DNA of 64,000 nucleotides from Owenia fusiformis. Its lineage: Eukaryota; Annelida; Polychaeta; Sabellida; Oweniidae. Shown here in pieces: positions 10,848 to 24,376 of the stretch (position 1 is the stretch's first letter; every line of letters begins with the position of its first letter). The DNA lies in NCBI GenBank assembly GCA_903813345.2, contig CAIIXF020000005.1, positions 13,707,375 through 13,771,374 of the forward strand, read 5' to 3'. Under the pieces are notes generated by a model. The model worked only from the letters and a program-made list of their open reading frames with translations, did not search any database and was not told the origin of the DNA. The translations under genes and the position numbers were made by a program.

Positions 10848-13800
10848 AATAGAGCCCATCCAATGATTGCACAAGGTTCAGTCACAGTGTGCGTTGTATA
10901 CAATCTTGCACACAAGCTCTCTTGACTTATTATTGATGTCTGTATACCTATGATATATTGTGTTTAAGTTATGTACAGACCGTGATAAAATAAGCTATAT
11001 CAAATATGGTTTTAGGCTTTGTCCGTTTGCCCGGCAAGTGTACGGCCAGCTTAAAAGAGATATTAGAAATAAAAATTTACCGTACTATTCTTCTAACAAA
11101 ATGTGTACGTGAGAAAACAGACTATAATATCACTGTCAAGATGGTTGGTCGAAACCTGGTCATAAATCATGAATTATCAGACGATATTCATTTGCCGCTT
11201 ATTGGATAACAGGTATCTAGCGATATTCACCGTTCCCGGGAATTTTTGAAATCATTTTCATTTCGTTCAGAGTAACACCCATGGCACTACTAAACATAGT
11301 CCCAATGAATCACACGAAAAATAATGTGGCATCATTTAATTACAAGGCGCGATAGATATGGTAAAATGAATCGTTGCGTAACGTTATAACATATCTATTA
11401 ATCGTGAATATCGAATTATCTTTTTGCTCCAGTAAAGTTGGAAATGAAGAGTCGGGGCTACAATAAATAATAATAACTCTTTGATTAAACTTCGGGTATT
11501 GACCTAGGTTTGACACATTAGCGTCAGAAAAAAAAATGATTGATTACGTTACGATCAGTTCATGGCAAGAGTAATTAGTGTTGATGTTTTTTCGAGACAT
11601 TAAACTGATCCTTGGCACATCCTGTTATTCTAGCAAAACCTCCAACTCTCAGGTCTTTACGTTTAATATTCATAGGGTAAACGATAAGGTAAAGAAAGAA
11701 GGGACCTTTAGAGCTGACGAGTTATCTGATTTCCACTTGCTGTTTGTTTTGTCCGAGGCTTCAAACTTCTTCTGTTATCTTTCTTTAAGTATTCTTTAAT
11801 AACTGTCGACGGGTTATCGGGGTTTAGCCCAGGACAACCTCTGGAACGGCAATCTTTAATTGCTTCAATGACTGCGTTCCGAAGGTGAAACGTAGACATA
11901 AATGTACCCTTATCATCAATTTTTCAGATTGAGTAGCATCATCAGTATCATCAGATTCTTTGTAGTTGACAGAATAAAAGATATAGTCTTTATTAAAAAC
12001 AGATTGATGTTCTTAAGAAGCATTTGCCGTCGATGGTTAGATATCTTCGGGACACTCACCCCTCCCAAAGTCTTAATTAAAGATAACGGCTAATTATAAC
12101 CATAGTAATTTGTAATTATTGGCCCCAGTGAGTAAAGGTATGTTAAGGCCATCACTAACTTAAACATCCGCTTTGTCGTATCTGAACAACACTTCCCTCT
12201 TTGAACAAATCTTATTTCTCGATTTTCAAATTTTCCATTCATTTTTGACATGTATTTTTGCAATTTTAGCACACTTTTCAAGACATTTTAGATATAAATA
12301 CGGTTGTCTAAAGGAGAGTTTCATCTGATTTATGTTCACTTTAAGAAAAACGTCAGCCGGCTAAAAACGTGAAACAGATAATTAACGCGTATGGTCTTAC
12401 TATGCTTGTTATCGACCAAAGTCCCTGCTATCAAGAAGATGAGCAATTTATCAGTTGATAGTTCCGGTAAATGTGTAATTAGAATGTATGAGAATATATG
12501 GTGGAATTCCTTTCTAGAAAAATCAACTTATATGTATGAGCGGAAGCTAATTTCCGAATGCCATCGTTGGTTAGGGAGAACTTTGGACAGTTTATTAATG
12601 GGGCCCAACCTTATATCAATTACTAGTCATAATGTGACATCAAGAGCGATATATTGAAAACAAAAAACATGTTTACAAAATAGTCCCCCTGGGATTTTGA
12701 GAAATTTTAATGAGCACCAATGTTAGCCTTGCATTGAGATGATATCTTGTTTACAAAGCCATCTGGAATAATCTCACCCATCCTTCATTCAAGATCGGGC
12801 TTCGCTTCTATAGCAGCAATGGAAATATCTATCGCGACTGGTTAGAAAGACATAAATATCCATCCTTGGTCCAAGGGTATTTCACTTATTTCCATTGAAT
12901 TGAGTAAAAAACGAAGTCCTTTGAATTCGGCTTCCAGGAATGGAGTCAGTGACGTCACGGTAAAACATTTAATGATTATCGACAGTTTCGACAAAAAATG
13001 TTCGTGAAAACGCTTTGCAGTTTGTCATAAGGACATATATTTTTATCGATAGTGCAAATATGCGTGAAGAAGGATTTAAATTAAAGCTAAAATGGTGAGT
13101 TCAAAATCGGAACCTACGTATTTGAATGTGATAGAACCCGGATGTAAAAAAATCTGTACCCAAATGAGAGCTCTTCAACACAGGAGATAAGAATAATGTC
13201 GGTATTCTGAACGAACTATCGCGTATTAGTCTATTGAAATACCATTCGACCAGATGATGAAAATGCGTACTTATTCTGAAAGGGCGTAGCCCGTATACCC
13301 TAAATAGCCAATCGTTTCAAAATGCTGGAGAGGAAATAAGAAATGGATCATCTTATGACTAAGTATTTGATCCTATTATTTTGCCAATGCTGGAGATATA
13401 TCACATTCCAAATGACCACGACCTACACGCTGCCCACCACCTATGAAACGATCTTATTAATCCAGAAATAACTTTCGAGATTTCTATGATCAAGGCACGT
13501 CGCGGTGTGTTATTCTAAACCACACAGGTGATATTAATGAAAATTCACCGCCATTTAACTATGATACCCCTGACAAGTTTTGGGTTTTGATAAGATTTAA
13601 CTGAACAAAAAGGCTGCCATCCATTTCATTGAAGTTTGAATACTTTCTAAAATGTATACTACTTCTTGCACGAAATACAAATCTCTGAAAAATATCTTGA
13701 AAGGAGGTAGTCGCCTCCAACGTCACTTCCCTCATTCCGACGGGCCTGTGAAGGCATAAAATTCTGTGATTGTAATTCTTATTGGGTTGCTAAATTTGAA

Positions 13801-16083
13801 TAGACCCGATCGAAATGAGTAAGACCGGATCAAATGATAACACCAAGCTTATTCCAAAAAATTGATAGAGGAAGTAAGACTGTTAAAATGGTGTGTAGGT
13901 GTGAGGGTTCGAATGTTGTTATTAAATGCTAAATCCGGAATTATTTAGGGAAAGGATGTATGCTTAACTGACTATTTTGATAACAAATGATGAATAAATC
14001 ATTAGAACGACTCACAGATATCGAGTCTTGTCGCCATTTGTTTAATTCTTCTTGTGTTTACGCACGGTGTAAAGAGACTGCGCAATCCATAAAACATATG
14101 TAATAATGTGATATAGACAAGAGTTTAATATACAATCACATGGTTTGTTTAAGTTCCCTTGTGACTGTTAAATAACAAACACAGTGAACTATGTGGACTC
14201 TCAATTTGTTTTCAGCTTTTTGCGATTAAAAGTCCCTGTCTGCATTTCATACTTTCAAATCGGCTTCCTGTAATAATTTGAAGCTAACTATATAAATGCT
14301 TTAATTTATTACACTTATCTTCTTTCGATTCTCCAAACATATCCTTTGAAAATCGAATTTGTAACATTTTAACGGATAAAGTAGAAAAGGTTAACGAAGG
14401 ACGGATAGCTTATTGGTTGACAATCAATATTAGAAAACCTGTATTTTTCGAAAAACATTGTAAAAATATTTCAATTGGGATGTCCATGGAAAGAATGCAA
14501 TGTGACATTGATGTTATAAGATCGATATCATCTAATGATTACAGTTTCTGCAGCTGATAAATGAAGGTGATTGTAGAGTCATTAAACATGTCATCCTAGC
14601 TTTTTGGTCACCTCACCCTATCGTCCAACTTTGGATAAAACTCCTGTAAGAGAGCCAGCATTTACTGGATTGCATCGGCTCTGTACAGCCTGTCGGAACT
14701 CTAAACGTCGAACCTCTCTCGTCAGACTAAAAATTCAGATTTAATTTAATTTCCTAGGATCAGGTGCGCATCATATTGTGATAAGAACAACTGAAAAGAA
14801 TTATATTGTTTGCCAATAATTGCTTTCGCTAAATGATTAATGAAGAATTCAGGTTTACATGGTCTGTACATGTACCTTAACGGTCAATGTCACCTAACTC
14901 GATTGTAACTTTTCTAAAATGTAGACTATCAATGCAATATTCTTTCATTTCAGGCAATTAACGATGTTCTATGCTACATTAGAGTAATAGCGCGAATTTC
15001 ACACCGAAGGCCGATTGTGTTTTTTACTCTCTGTCTAAGTAGGCTAGCCATACACAAATCGCACTCTGCTTCGGACATTAGATGGATGATGTCTCTGTAC
15101 TTGATTACGCTGTTACCGAGGCGGATTCGTTTCGGTAACAAGATGGCTACATTTCCGGCTGGAATGTTCTGTAAGATTTCGGTAAAATCACCCCTACCTT
15201 TTCGACACAAACATGTATAAGCATAATATGTTCCAAGTGATTTCGCACAAAATAGTTCGTTTGATGTCAGAATCGTCCATTTTATTCACTATTTTTGTTA
15301 CGTAAATGAATCGGTTGAAAATTCACAATGCTACGACGACGATCACACAATATTACGTAAACGGAAAATAATATGTTATATTTGCTCATTATGTCAAGGG
15401 GATTCGAATCAAAATTTCCTCGGTAACCCTCTCGTCCTGCCGTTTCTTAGTATTAACGTCCAGGGTTAACGTTTTGTAAGTTCTCCTCGACGTCATCTAA
15501 ACAATCAAAAATTAATGTTAAAAATTTACGTTTTCGAATAGCCTGCTGAATTGAACAAAACACAGGGCAAGAGTTGTGTCAATTATAACGCACATAATGT
15601 AGTTGTTAAAACAACCCATGGATCACTGTTCCAAATTATAATGCGACCAGATGGTACCATTGATAGGAATAGCGGATCCCATGCTATGGACCACTATTCC
15701 ACAGCAGGATGACTGTAACTGCAATTAAAGGTATTGATCAAAATTACGGACAAAATTCGTTTGTTTTCGATAAACCTTCGATTTCAGCTGAACAAAGTAA
15801 AATCTGGATTCCAAATATTTCGCCAAACAACTACAAAGAAACGTTTGAAAACATCTCCGAAATTGGAAGATTTTAAAGAAAATAACTTATCTCAGGTTGA
15901 CTCTAATTCAAATTTATGATGACGTAGGGATAACGTTAACTCAAACTAGAAATGACGCTAACTGTAATCTAAATGTTATGCGTAGGTGCAATTGGTTACT
16001 ATGATTCATAAGGTTTGTGTTTCGATGTGGGTCGGTTTTCTTTGAAGACTTTGGAAATTCCAGTGCCACTAAGGGACTGATGA
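10848..16083. other. Intergenic DNA without recognised genes
   Basis: Only short overlapping open frames on both strands. A small hairpin, GTTACCGA...TTCGGTAAC, lies near 15111-15139. I see no conserved protein motif, RNA gene or long repeat here. Confidence 0.4.
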
Positions 16084-16160
16084 CATTTATATAGGTTACC
16101 CTCCAAACGCGTGGCAACCTTGGCTCCTCTATTGAACTAAGTGGTAAAGCCTGCACCTGA
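16084..16160 (+). repeat. Diverged terminus of the Tc1-like TIR family
   Basis: The segment with GGCAACCTTGGCTCCTCTA and the following 30 bases parallels 44510-44560, the left end of the TIR element in the SLC6 intron (GGCAACCTTAGCTCCCTCG). Only one end is visible here, so it is probably a relic. Confidence 0.45.
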
Positions 16161-16220
16161 AGCATGTACTCGTTGTGTACCTACGCTGTGAAAAAAAGAT
16201 GACACGCACTATATCCTCCC

Positions 16221-16720
16221 GAGAACATGCACTGACTAAGATGTACTTCGGTGTGAATGTGTACTGATTAGGGTGCACTCAGGTGAGAGTGTGTACTGAC
16301 AAGGGTGCACTCGGGTGAGAGTATGTAGTGACGAAGGTGCACTCGTGTGAGAATGTGTACTGACAAATGTGCAATAGGGTGAGGACATGTACTGACTAGG
16401 GTGCTCTCTTGTGAGAGTGTGTACTGACAAGGGTGCACTCGGGTGAAAATGTGTACTGACAAATGTGCAATAGGGTAAGGACATGTACTGACTAGGGTGC
16501 TCTCGTGTGAGAGTGTGCACTGACAAGGGTGCAGTCGGGTGAAAATGTGTACTGGCGAAGGTGCTCTCGTGTGAGAGTGTGTACTGACAAGTGTGCAATA
16601 AGGTGAGGACATGTACTGACTAGGGTGTACTCGGGTGAGAATGAGTACTTGCAAGCTAATGTGCACTCGGTTGAGAATGTGTACTGATGAAGATGTATTC
16701 GGGTGAACACATGTGCTTAG
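16221..16720 (+). repeat. 32-bp minisatellite with about 3-unit higher-order pattern
   Basis: About 16 tandem copies of a 32-bp unit of the type GTGCACTCGGGTGAGA followed by GTGTACTGACAAGG. Variant units (GTGCAATAGGGTGAGG, GTGCTCTCGTGTGAGA, GTGCACTCGGGTGAAA) recur in the same order. So part of the array has grown by amplification of a block of about three units (96 bp). All three minus-strand frames are open through the array because the unit lacks stops; this is not coding evidence. Confidence 0.9.
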
Positions 16721-16743
16721 TATGGATGAGTCTCATGACCCCC

Positions 16744-17396
16744 CTATCACACCAAACTAGTTCTTACCCGTTCTTGCCAATCCTACGAAAACGTCGTAAA
16801 ACGGGCTCAATCTGACTGTGGTCGGGAAATAGTCTAAAATAATTAGCTACTTCGTTCATAAACAGTCTTCAATACGTCCATATCATTCGCAGTTCGTTAA
16901 GGTCGCACCACGTCGGACCGCGTCCCTTAGTCTAGAAGGTCATCATGACCTGATTACAGAATGGTATGGTCGCCATCGAATTTTGAATCATTTCAAAATT
17001 CTCAAATCACCTTCCCGTCTGAGAACGTTCATGAAGTTCGTAAATAGTTCTTACAAAGTTGCAGCTACGTTCATTCCGTTCGCACACAGTTTAAAACCAG
17101 TTTTGGAGAACGCAGTGGCAACTTGTTTGGTGTGATAGCTATATTTTAGCTAACTCGTTCATAAGCAGTCTTTAATACGTTCTTAATCAGTTTAAACCCG
17201 TTTGCAATTAGTTCTACCTCGTTCTGAATACGTCCTCAGACAGTTCAACTCGTTGTAAAAACGTTCTAGTGGACCTACCCGTTCAAGTACGTTCGATGAA
17301 GTTTGTAAATAGACCCCAAACAGTTCTAAGTACGTCCAGTCCGTTCGTACACAGTTGAAGCACGTTTTCGTAGTGAGAACTAGTTTGGTGTGATAG
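16744..17396 (+). mobile_element. TIR element RG1, copy 2 (complete)
   Basis: Starts CTATCACACCAAACTAGTTC and ends with its reverse complement. A third copy of the terminus (TTGTTTGGTGTGATAG) ends at 17138. It splits the element into unit A (16744-17138, with a near-palindrome around GAATTTTGAATC) and unit B (17139-17396). Throughout unit B, words of the type CGTTC or CAGTT recur every 10-11 bp: G positions 17157, 17168, 17179, 17190, 17200, 17211, 17221, 17232, 17243, 17252, 17263 and on to 17383. No open reading frame of note. Left flank is a C run; right flank reads TAGGGTTA. No convincing target-site duplication. Non-autonomous DNA element of unknown superfamily. Confidence 0.85.
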
Positions 17397-20203
17397 TAGG
17401 GTTACGTGAATATCTCGTTTTATATATGATACACTAATGCAGTAACCACTGGTCAGTATCAAGCGAAGGTAACAGCCGTAACCTTCGTATCTAAGATGGC
17501 GAACAGTAATTGTCGATTTCGATATTTTTAGTTTTCATTGAATTGAACTGGAAATTAGATTAGCAGGTGTAAGACAAGTTTCTTCAAGTATGTTGAATGT
17601 TAATCCTTACAATGATTAATCCAAGATTTGTACTTTTCACTTGAACTATTTATTTTGATTGTAACGTGGGCTATGCTCTTTTAGAAAGAACTTATAGAAA
17701 GGTTAAATGTTTCTGATGTTGAATTCTGATTTCCTGCTTCTATTTCATTACATCCTGTTACAGTTTAAACCATTAAAAAGATCTGATAATGAAAAGGGAA
17801 AATTAATTTGAAGCATGCCGTGGTGACGTATGATCCGTGGGAATCAACCGAGAAGGTTAGTCATCGGTATTTATGATATGCATCGACATTGCTATCTACC
17901 AAGTAACTATTTCGTAATAGTCTAGGAGTTATAAAAAATTGCAAAATTGGTGTAAAGGTCTTAGTCATATTGGTATGACATGTCTCTAGTCGTTCAGAGT
18001 GACCTAAATATAGCAATTTATGAGAGCTAAAAAGGTTCACCATGGTTGATATTTCCATATCCAACATAAATTGCAATCGAGCCTAGTTGAATGTTATTAA
18101 GGGAGCATCACAAAATTTAACCTGTATCCTCCCCTCCCCCTCCTCTCTTCCCCTGGCCTTTTGGGTAAAGGTAGTTTTGTAAAATATTGCGTAAAATTTG
18201 CGTAAAACTTGCGTAAAATATCGAACGCGGTACTCCAAAGGGCGAAATCAACGCCTGATGAAACAATATAGTGTCGTCTTTATTTGTCTTCGATCCCCTT
18301 CCAATCGGCGAAAACTCACAAAGCTTTTAGGTATAATCTACCTATGCTTAATTGACTCTAAATCATACCCACCGTCTCCATTACAACTATTATTTGACGT
18401 GATAAATCCCGCTTGTTGCCAATTACGCCCCGTTTGCTGACGATAGGAAGCGAGACATGCACATTGAAAGGATCGCCATTGCGCATGGTGTATTGATCTT
18501 TCTAACTCTAACTAATTAGGCCGGACAATTTCATTACAATCCTGACTTTGAACTTGAAATGTGAGACTGAAAGTAGGGGTTCACATATCAGAGAAAATGA
18601 AGAGGCTGTTTCATCAAACTACAAGGTTATTATATCGCATCCTTGGAATTTCTCATTTGATTGAATTTTGTCGGTTTTAATTCGATTACTTGAATCAATT
18701 GATTGATTATGATCGTGTCCTGATCAGTGTAAGACTGCATTTGACATAATAAAGAACCAGAGAGGGCAAGACGTTGCAAACTTGCAATTGACATTTACAT
18801 GTTAAATGATGTATGTTGACGGATGTTTAAGACAGCTTTGTTTTGCAAATTCTCGCTCTCCTACTTTTTGCAAAGGAACCATTTTTACATTTACTTTAAA
18901 CTGATTAAATGTACTTTTACTGTATTGCCAAGCAGCTTGACAAATCGGTAGATAAAGACCCTTGAGGAAACCACAATCAATGTACACGAACGATTACCTA
19001 GTCTATCTAAAACGTACGCGTATTTGTAATTGGAAATGTTACTATCAATCGAAATCATTAAAAACGGTACATCATCGTCTCTAGGGGTCTAACTACACAT
19101 AGACTATTTGTCAAATGATCCGTTATTGTCTTTCCTTTGAGTGGGTGGGGTATGCGATAAACTGTTTTGAAATAATGGGGCGTAAGTTTGATCAACTATA
19201 CACAATCGTGCGTGACACCAACACTTGCGATACATACCATCCCCCGGCAGACACCATCCCCGGCACTTTGATTTCTTAATTCACTATCGATCACTGATCG
19301 TGATTTCATGGACTATTTAAGCAGTAGGGTTTAACATGACATGAACTTGTTGAAGAAATTAAGAAACCATAGCAGTCAGCTAGACTGACAAAAAAGAGTG
19401 AAAATTAACCACCAAAAAGTTCAGACAGGATCAGTGTTTTTTCTGTCTTCGCCCCACTCGAATAATTGCAATGTTAAATAGATATGAACAATATTTTATC
19501 TCGAAATACCCAAAAAGATAATAGGGCATATAAAATTAGCACAATTTGCTTTCTGTAGGGTGTCTTTCAGCACACCTCCCCTCGGAGAGGTTGATAAAAC
19601 GCTTCTTAATATATATATATATTAAACATACACTAAAATCTTTTAAATGAAATAAATAATTTTTATATACAAATACCTTTTTCTGAATCATTACATCAAT
19701 CGGGACCTTCATTTGTTAACACACATGCTCGGTTTTGATATATAAGCGATAATAGTTTCATAAAGCTGGAGTGAAATGAGGTGAAAATATTTTTTTTGGC
19801 TACGACGATTTGATCGACGCAGCTCACGTACCCGTGCGTCATATTCGCTTCATTGGATTAACATCAAAACAAAACTGATAAACAAAGTTTGAGAATAAAT
19901 GGGACACATTTGAGACTCAAAATTTACGATTTTATTGCCTACAAATCGTTGGTTTCTTTTGGTTTTAAAAATAGGTTCAGTCCTGGCGATTTCTTTAATC
20001 CTTTACAGTTTGGCATACAGCTTAGAAATCTCGCTGAAGTCTCGTTTAGTGAGACTTTTAGAGTATTTATAAATCCATTCATTTATTTGACTTGAATTCA
20101 AATACTTATTTCATTGTGTTTAATTTTCGATGGGTTTAAGGTTCTCAAAAGTCATGTTAAATACTCATTCACACAATTTTCAAAATGTTTAAATTTCATA
20201 TTT
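17397..20203. other. Intergenic DNA without recognised genes
   Basis: Short tandem TTGCGTAAAA-type words occur at about 18178-18221 and an AT dinucleotide run near 19610. Open frames are short and unrecognised. Confidence 0.4.
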
Positions 20204-20285
20204 TACCCTGCGCGCAGAGTCAGAGTCTAACTACCTGAAGACGAAACTCTCTTTTAAGAAGTGAAGTCGAACGAATGCAGGGTCA
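20204..20285 (-). mobile_element. Tiny MITE, TACCCTG family, copy B (about 82 bp)
   Basis: The reverse complement of this segment aligns end to end with 10774-10847 and 34037-34114, sharing GCATTCGTTCGACTTCA and CTTAAAAGAGAG. Its + strand begins TACCCTGCGCGCAGAG and ends GCAGGGTCA. Confidence 0.65.
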
Positions 20286-23200
20286 TATTCTTTTAAGATT
20301 ACACCACAATCCGCAAGTTATACATAGCAACTCCTTTATTTGACATGTTATTTTGATGATATACTCTCGACCACAGCACAAACATGTAGATTAAAACGGC
20401 AGAAGGAAGAAACAGAGTATTTATGATGAGATTGAGCCCTGCGTTCGGAGAATGATTCGAGATAAACCGATTGCATTTAATAGTGACTCAAATCTGACAC
20501 TCGAAAAATAAAATGATTTTTGTAGAATCACTTATTTAGTTAGAAAACCAATTACATTAGTCAAATAGATTCTCGTCAATGTGTAGTTGATATACAATTA
20601 TACAATATAAAAATAACCCAGTATTGTAGTTAAATTCATTATATAGCGTCTACCGAGACTTTATACTCGAATAATCGTTGTACTATCGTCATCATCAATT
20701 TATTTTTTGTTTTGCTAAAAGCACAGCCATTTTCAGTGACACTAATCATTGTCAGGGTGTAGACTTAAGTAAATCCTAATCATTATTATAATCTAACTAG
20801 AGTCGATGAAGGAATGATAATACCAATGAAATCATACAACTGTAATTAATTAGTGACGCGATTAATTTGTCATCGGTCTATGAAAGTTATATTTGCTTTG
20901 ATCAACGTACCTACACAATGACGGAGATCTTAAAGCAACTATTACAATACTTATAGAATGATGAATAGCTTCTTACAGTCGACAAATAATATAATGATAA
21001 ATGAAGAATCTGTGTAATGACGAAAGGAAACAAGGCTTATTAGTCCAATATGTCTTTTTGATGATGTGCAAGAGACTGGCTTTGATTAGATGCGGCTAGA
21101 ACTTCGATTCGACTCATATCTCCTTAGCCCCTCCCCCCCCCCCCCCTCCCCTATTTCTATCAGTCTAATAGCCAGTATGAATGTCGAAAGTAATGGTCGG
21201 ATGTTTTGTTTTAATCATGGGTAGACCGGTGTACACACACAAATCCCTCTCCGTTGACTTGCTGCTTGAGCTTGACACACATTCTTCATTGTACCACGAG
21301 CAAGTCTGTTTATTGTTAGGAGATAAAAAAATCATCAAATTTTCGACCAAATATAAAGGAGGAAAATATTTAGATCTATATATAGTTCAGAACAAGTTTA
21401 CAAACGTTTCAAGGGGAGTCTACATATGTTTTGTGCATTTGAATTCAGTTAAGTGGAAACAAGGTGTCGAACTACATTAATTTACAAAATTTCCGGTTTC
21501 ACTATTTATTAACTTCCAGAGTTATCATTTAAACCTTGGGTCCCTATGGGGGAATTAAACGATCGTTTCATAGATCACTGAACTTTATTCCAAATTCTGT
21601 TTTCTCTTTAATTATTCTACAGAATTAATACAATCAACTATAGGCTGTTTTATGATAGCTGGAATATAACATAAAACTTACCGGTATTTGATTGTGTTTT
21701 CCTTGTATGAATCCGATCCTTGTTATTGAGACCATATGGTTTTACTTCACATAGTCTTTTGCTGGCCTTAATAGTCGTTTCTGAAGCTTCTATCTGTGTT
21801 TTACTATTACAATTGTCAGGGCGACTTGCTGTGTTTCTCCTCGTGGGGGATTTATCGGAAGCTAGACAAAGATAACGCGCTTAGTCTTACTGCAACACAA
21901 GTGTGAAGACGCTCTTCATAAAATGCCCACGGCATATCTTAGTTCGATTCTACAAATGCGCCTTTCTCTAAGAATAATTGGTGTTTTTAACTTGAATTAG
22001 AAAGCTTAGCTTTAGGTATGTTACTACCGCCAGATAATTACAATAAAACGTCTATCCATCAATTGCAATAATGCAATCTGTCCAGACCTCAATAGAGAAT
22101 AGGGATCTGGTTTCTGTAGACTTTAATTTAGCGATGCTCTTTTTGTGTAATACGGTTTATAGGTCTTTGTGGGTCACAATTTGCGCTAATTGTGCATGTT
22201 ACTTACCAGAGTAATTTTCTCTCTTTCACCTTGATAGGTTTGAACTCCTCAACTTTATATATATAGTCTTCAATTAGATGTTTTTCGTCCACAATTATGT
22301 TACGTTCATTGCCTTCAGATACATCGTCCTGGTTTGTTTAACAAATATAGGCCATTAAGAAATGAAGTCAGTCACGCAATTTCCGTCATGCAATAACTGT
22401 ATTCGTTTGTTGATAATGCATCAGTACTGTAATAGGTAAATATTATGTATTAATAGAGAGTTTAAGCTTGCATAAACGCCAACCTATATGTATGACCAAT
22501 CGCCCATACAAATGCATCGCTTTAAAAACATCCCAAGCTTAAACTCCCTAATATTGGTGTATCGTAACACGAACTGTAACATCCAATTTAAAATAAGTGT
22601 CCTGTCTATTATAGTCTTTTTAAGATATACAAATTGGATACATCGTGATGTATTGTAAATTGTAAATGTAAAAGTAAAAATGATAATAAATATTATGATA
22701 AAAAATAAAAATAAGAAATAAAATAAAATAAATTGGATACGATGGAATGGATTCTAAATGTGAGCCATGTAATAGTGAAGTGGAACTTTTGTTTTTGTTT
22801 TGAATGCTATTAACATTGAATAACGTGTACCTTCTACTCAGATCTATGAAGACAAAAATCTGCGAAGCTCTCTTAAAAATCTTCATCCTAGGTCGAACGA
22901 AGTAAAGGGTACCATGACTCGTAATATGTTCCTCATCTATCGCTTATAAATGCAGATTCAAAAGATGCACTGTTCCGATTATGTAGAATGTGAACCAACT
23001 GTAATCAAATTGCCAGAGTTGATAAGACAAGGATAAACAGCGGTAAACAAGAACTGAAATCCTGTACCTGTTAATAGCTGATGTTATTGATGCAAGAACG
23101 TTGAATTAATTGAGAATGATGCTAAATTGCAGAATTATGCAGACTTGCAGAATGTTGCAGAACAACACGACATCTTGTTGCCAACTTGAACGCGCACTCG

Positions 23201-24352
23201 ATCACTTAGAATAAAATTACTTCCTCACTCGAAATTGAATAATTAATTGAATTGTCATGAATAGTCAATGCAATAAGATACAATGAAAAATGAAATGCTT
23301 GACAAAATGATCGTCTGCGCAGTACCATTACAAGTGGGCTGGTGCTTTGGATCTTGCGCAATTGCTTCCTCAAATACCTAGTTTTCTGCCTGTTATGTCA
23401 TTTTTAATTACCAAACGTTATTGATGTTATACTTCGTGTATCACAACAGTTTGCTTAATCAGCGGTTTTGATCATATTCCAGAATATCCTATTTGTTCTA
23501 CACTTGGATAGTCGAAGATGTGAGTAAATGCACACACAAAATTGCATTTCTTAGACCTAACTAGGTCTTCAAAGCTGAAAATCAGAGAATGATCCTAAAA
23601 TTTGGAGTCTTATGACGAACAATCTGAATTTTCCTCCTTTAAAATCTAGGTGTATTATCAAAACACATTCTTTAAAAAATAATGACTTTTGAAAATCTGA
23701 GTATTGACTAAAATCAAGAGCAGTAGTAAAATCAAGAGCTGACAGGTATAAGGGAATGCACATGTAGACAGGAATTTACCAAGAAGCTTTTGACATTGCT
23801 ACACCCTTTCACCGAACAGGTAAATATTGACAATAACAGCACCAGGAGCTAAGTTGACCCCGAGCTATCTCCATTGATTTGCCAAGTCATGAGATAATTA
23901 AACTAAAGTGAACTAGTTACTAACTTCTAACCTTCCTAAGTATCTTAGCATCCTGTCGTTGTTATTACATTGTCCAGATCTCATTATTTTCCCTTTGATT
24001 AGAAGCGACTGGAGAACACTGTCACGATGAATAATGCAAAATAGTGTGTACTCGACATATTCTTCAGAAGTACCCGATCGCAATTTCAAAATCTTCATGG
24101 ACAATCAGACGTCGGTTTGGCCTGAATGGAGCACTACATTGAAGAGCTGATCATGAGTTTCACTTTTTGGGACAATCGGGGGCAGTTGATCAAGTCCCAT
24201 TTGGATTACTTATCAAAGCCATATTACGATTAACGATTAAAAGAAAATCATCGAGTTTGTCGTAAATTTTCGAACTTTTGTAATTAAGAAACAAAAGTGT
24301 GGTTCAAACGTTAGGCTGACTTCCATATGCTATCCGATGAAAACTTCCATTT

Positions 24353-24376
24353 GCCAAACTTATGGAGGGGGTGTAT
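24353..24376 (+). repeat. Solo terminus of the Tc1-like TIR family
   Basis: TTGCCAAACTTATGGAGG followed by GGGTGTAT closely matches the right end of the element at 44499-46028. No partner terminus was found nearby, so this looks like a relic. Confidence 0.45.

Noticed and set aside
16236-16710. Overlapping 70-130 codon frames on the minus strand, rich in H, S, T and P
   Set aside because: They run through a 32-bp minisatellite in all three frames, which is expected when the unit contains no stop.
17391-17405. Telomere-like TAGGGTTA next to a TIR element
   Set aside because: Only eight bases, no tandem TTAGGG; chance or element flank.
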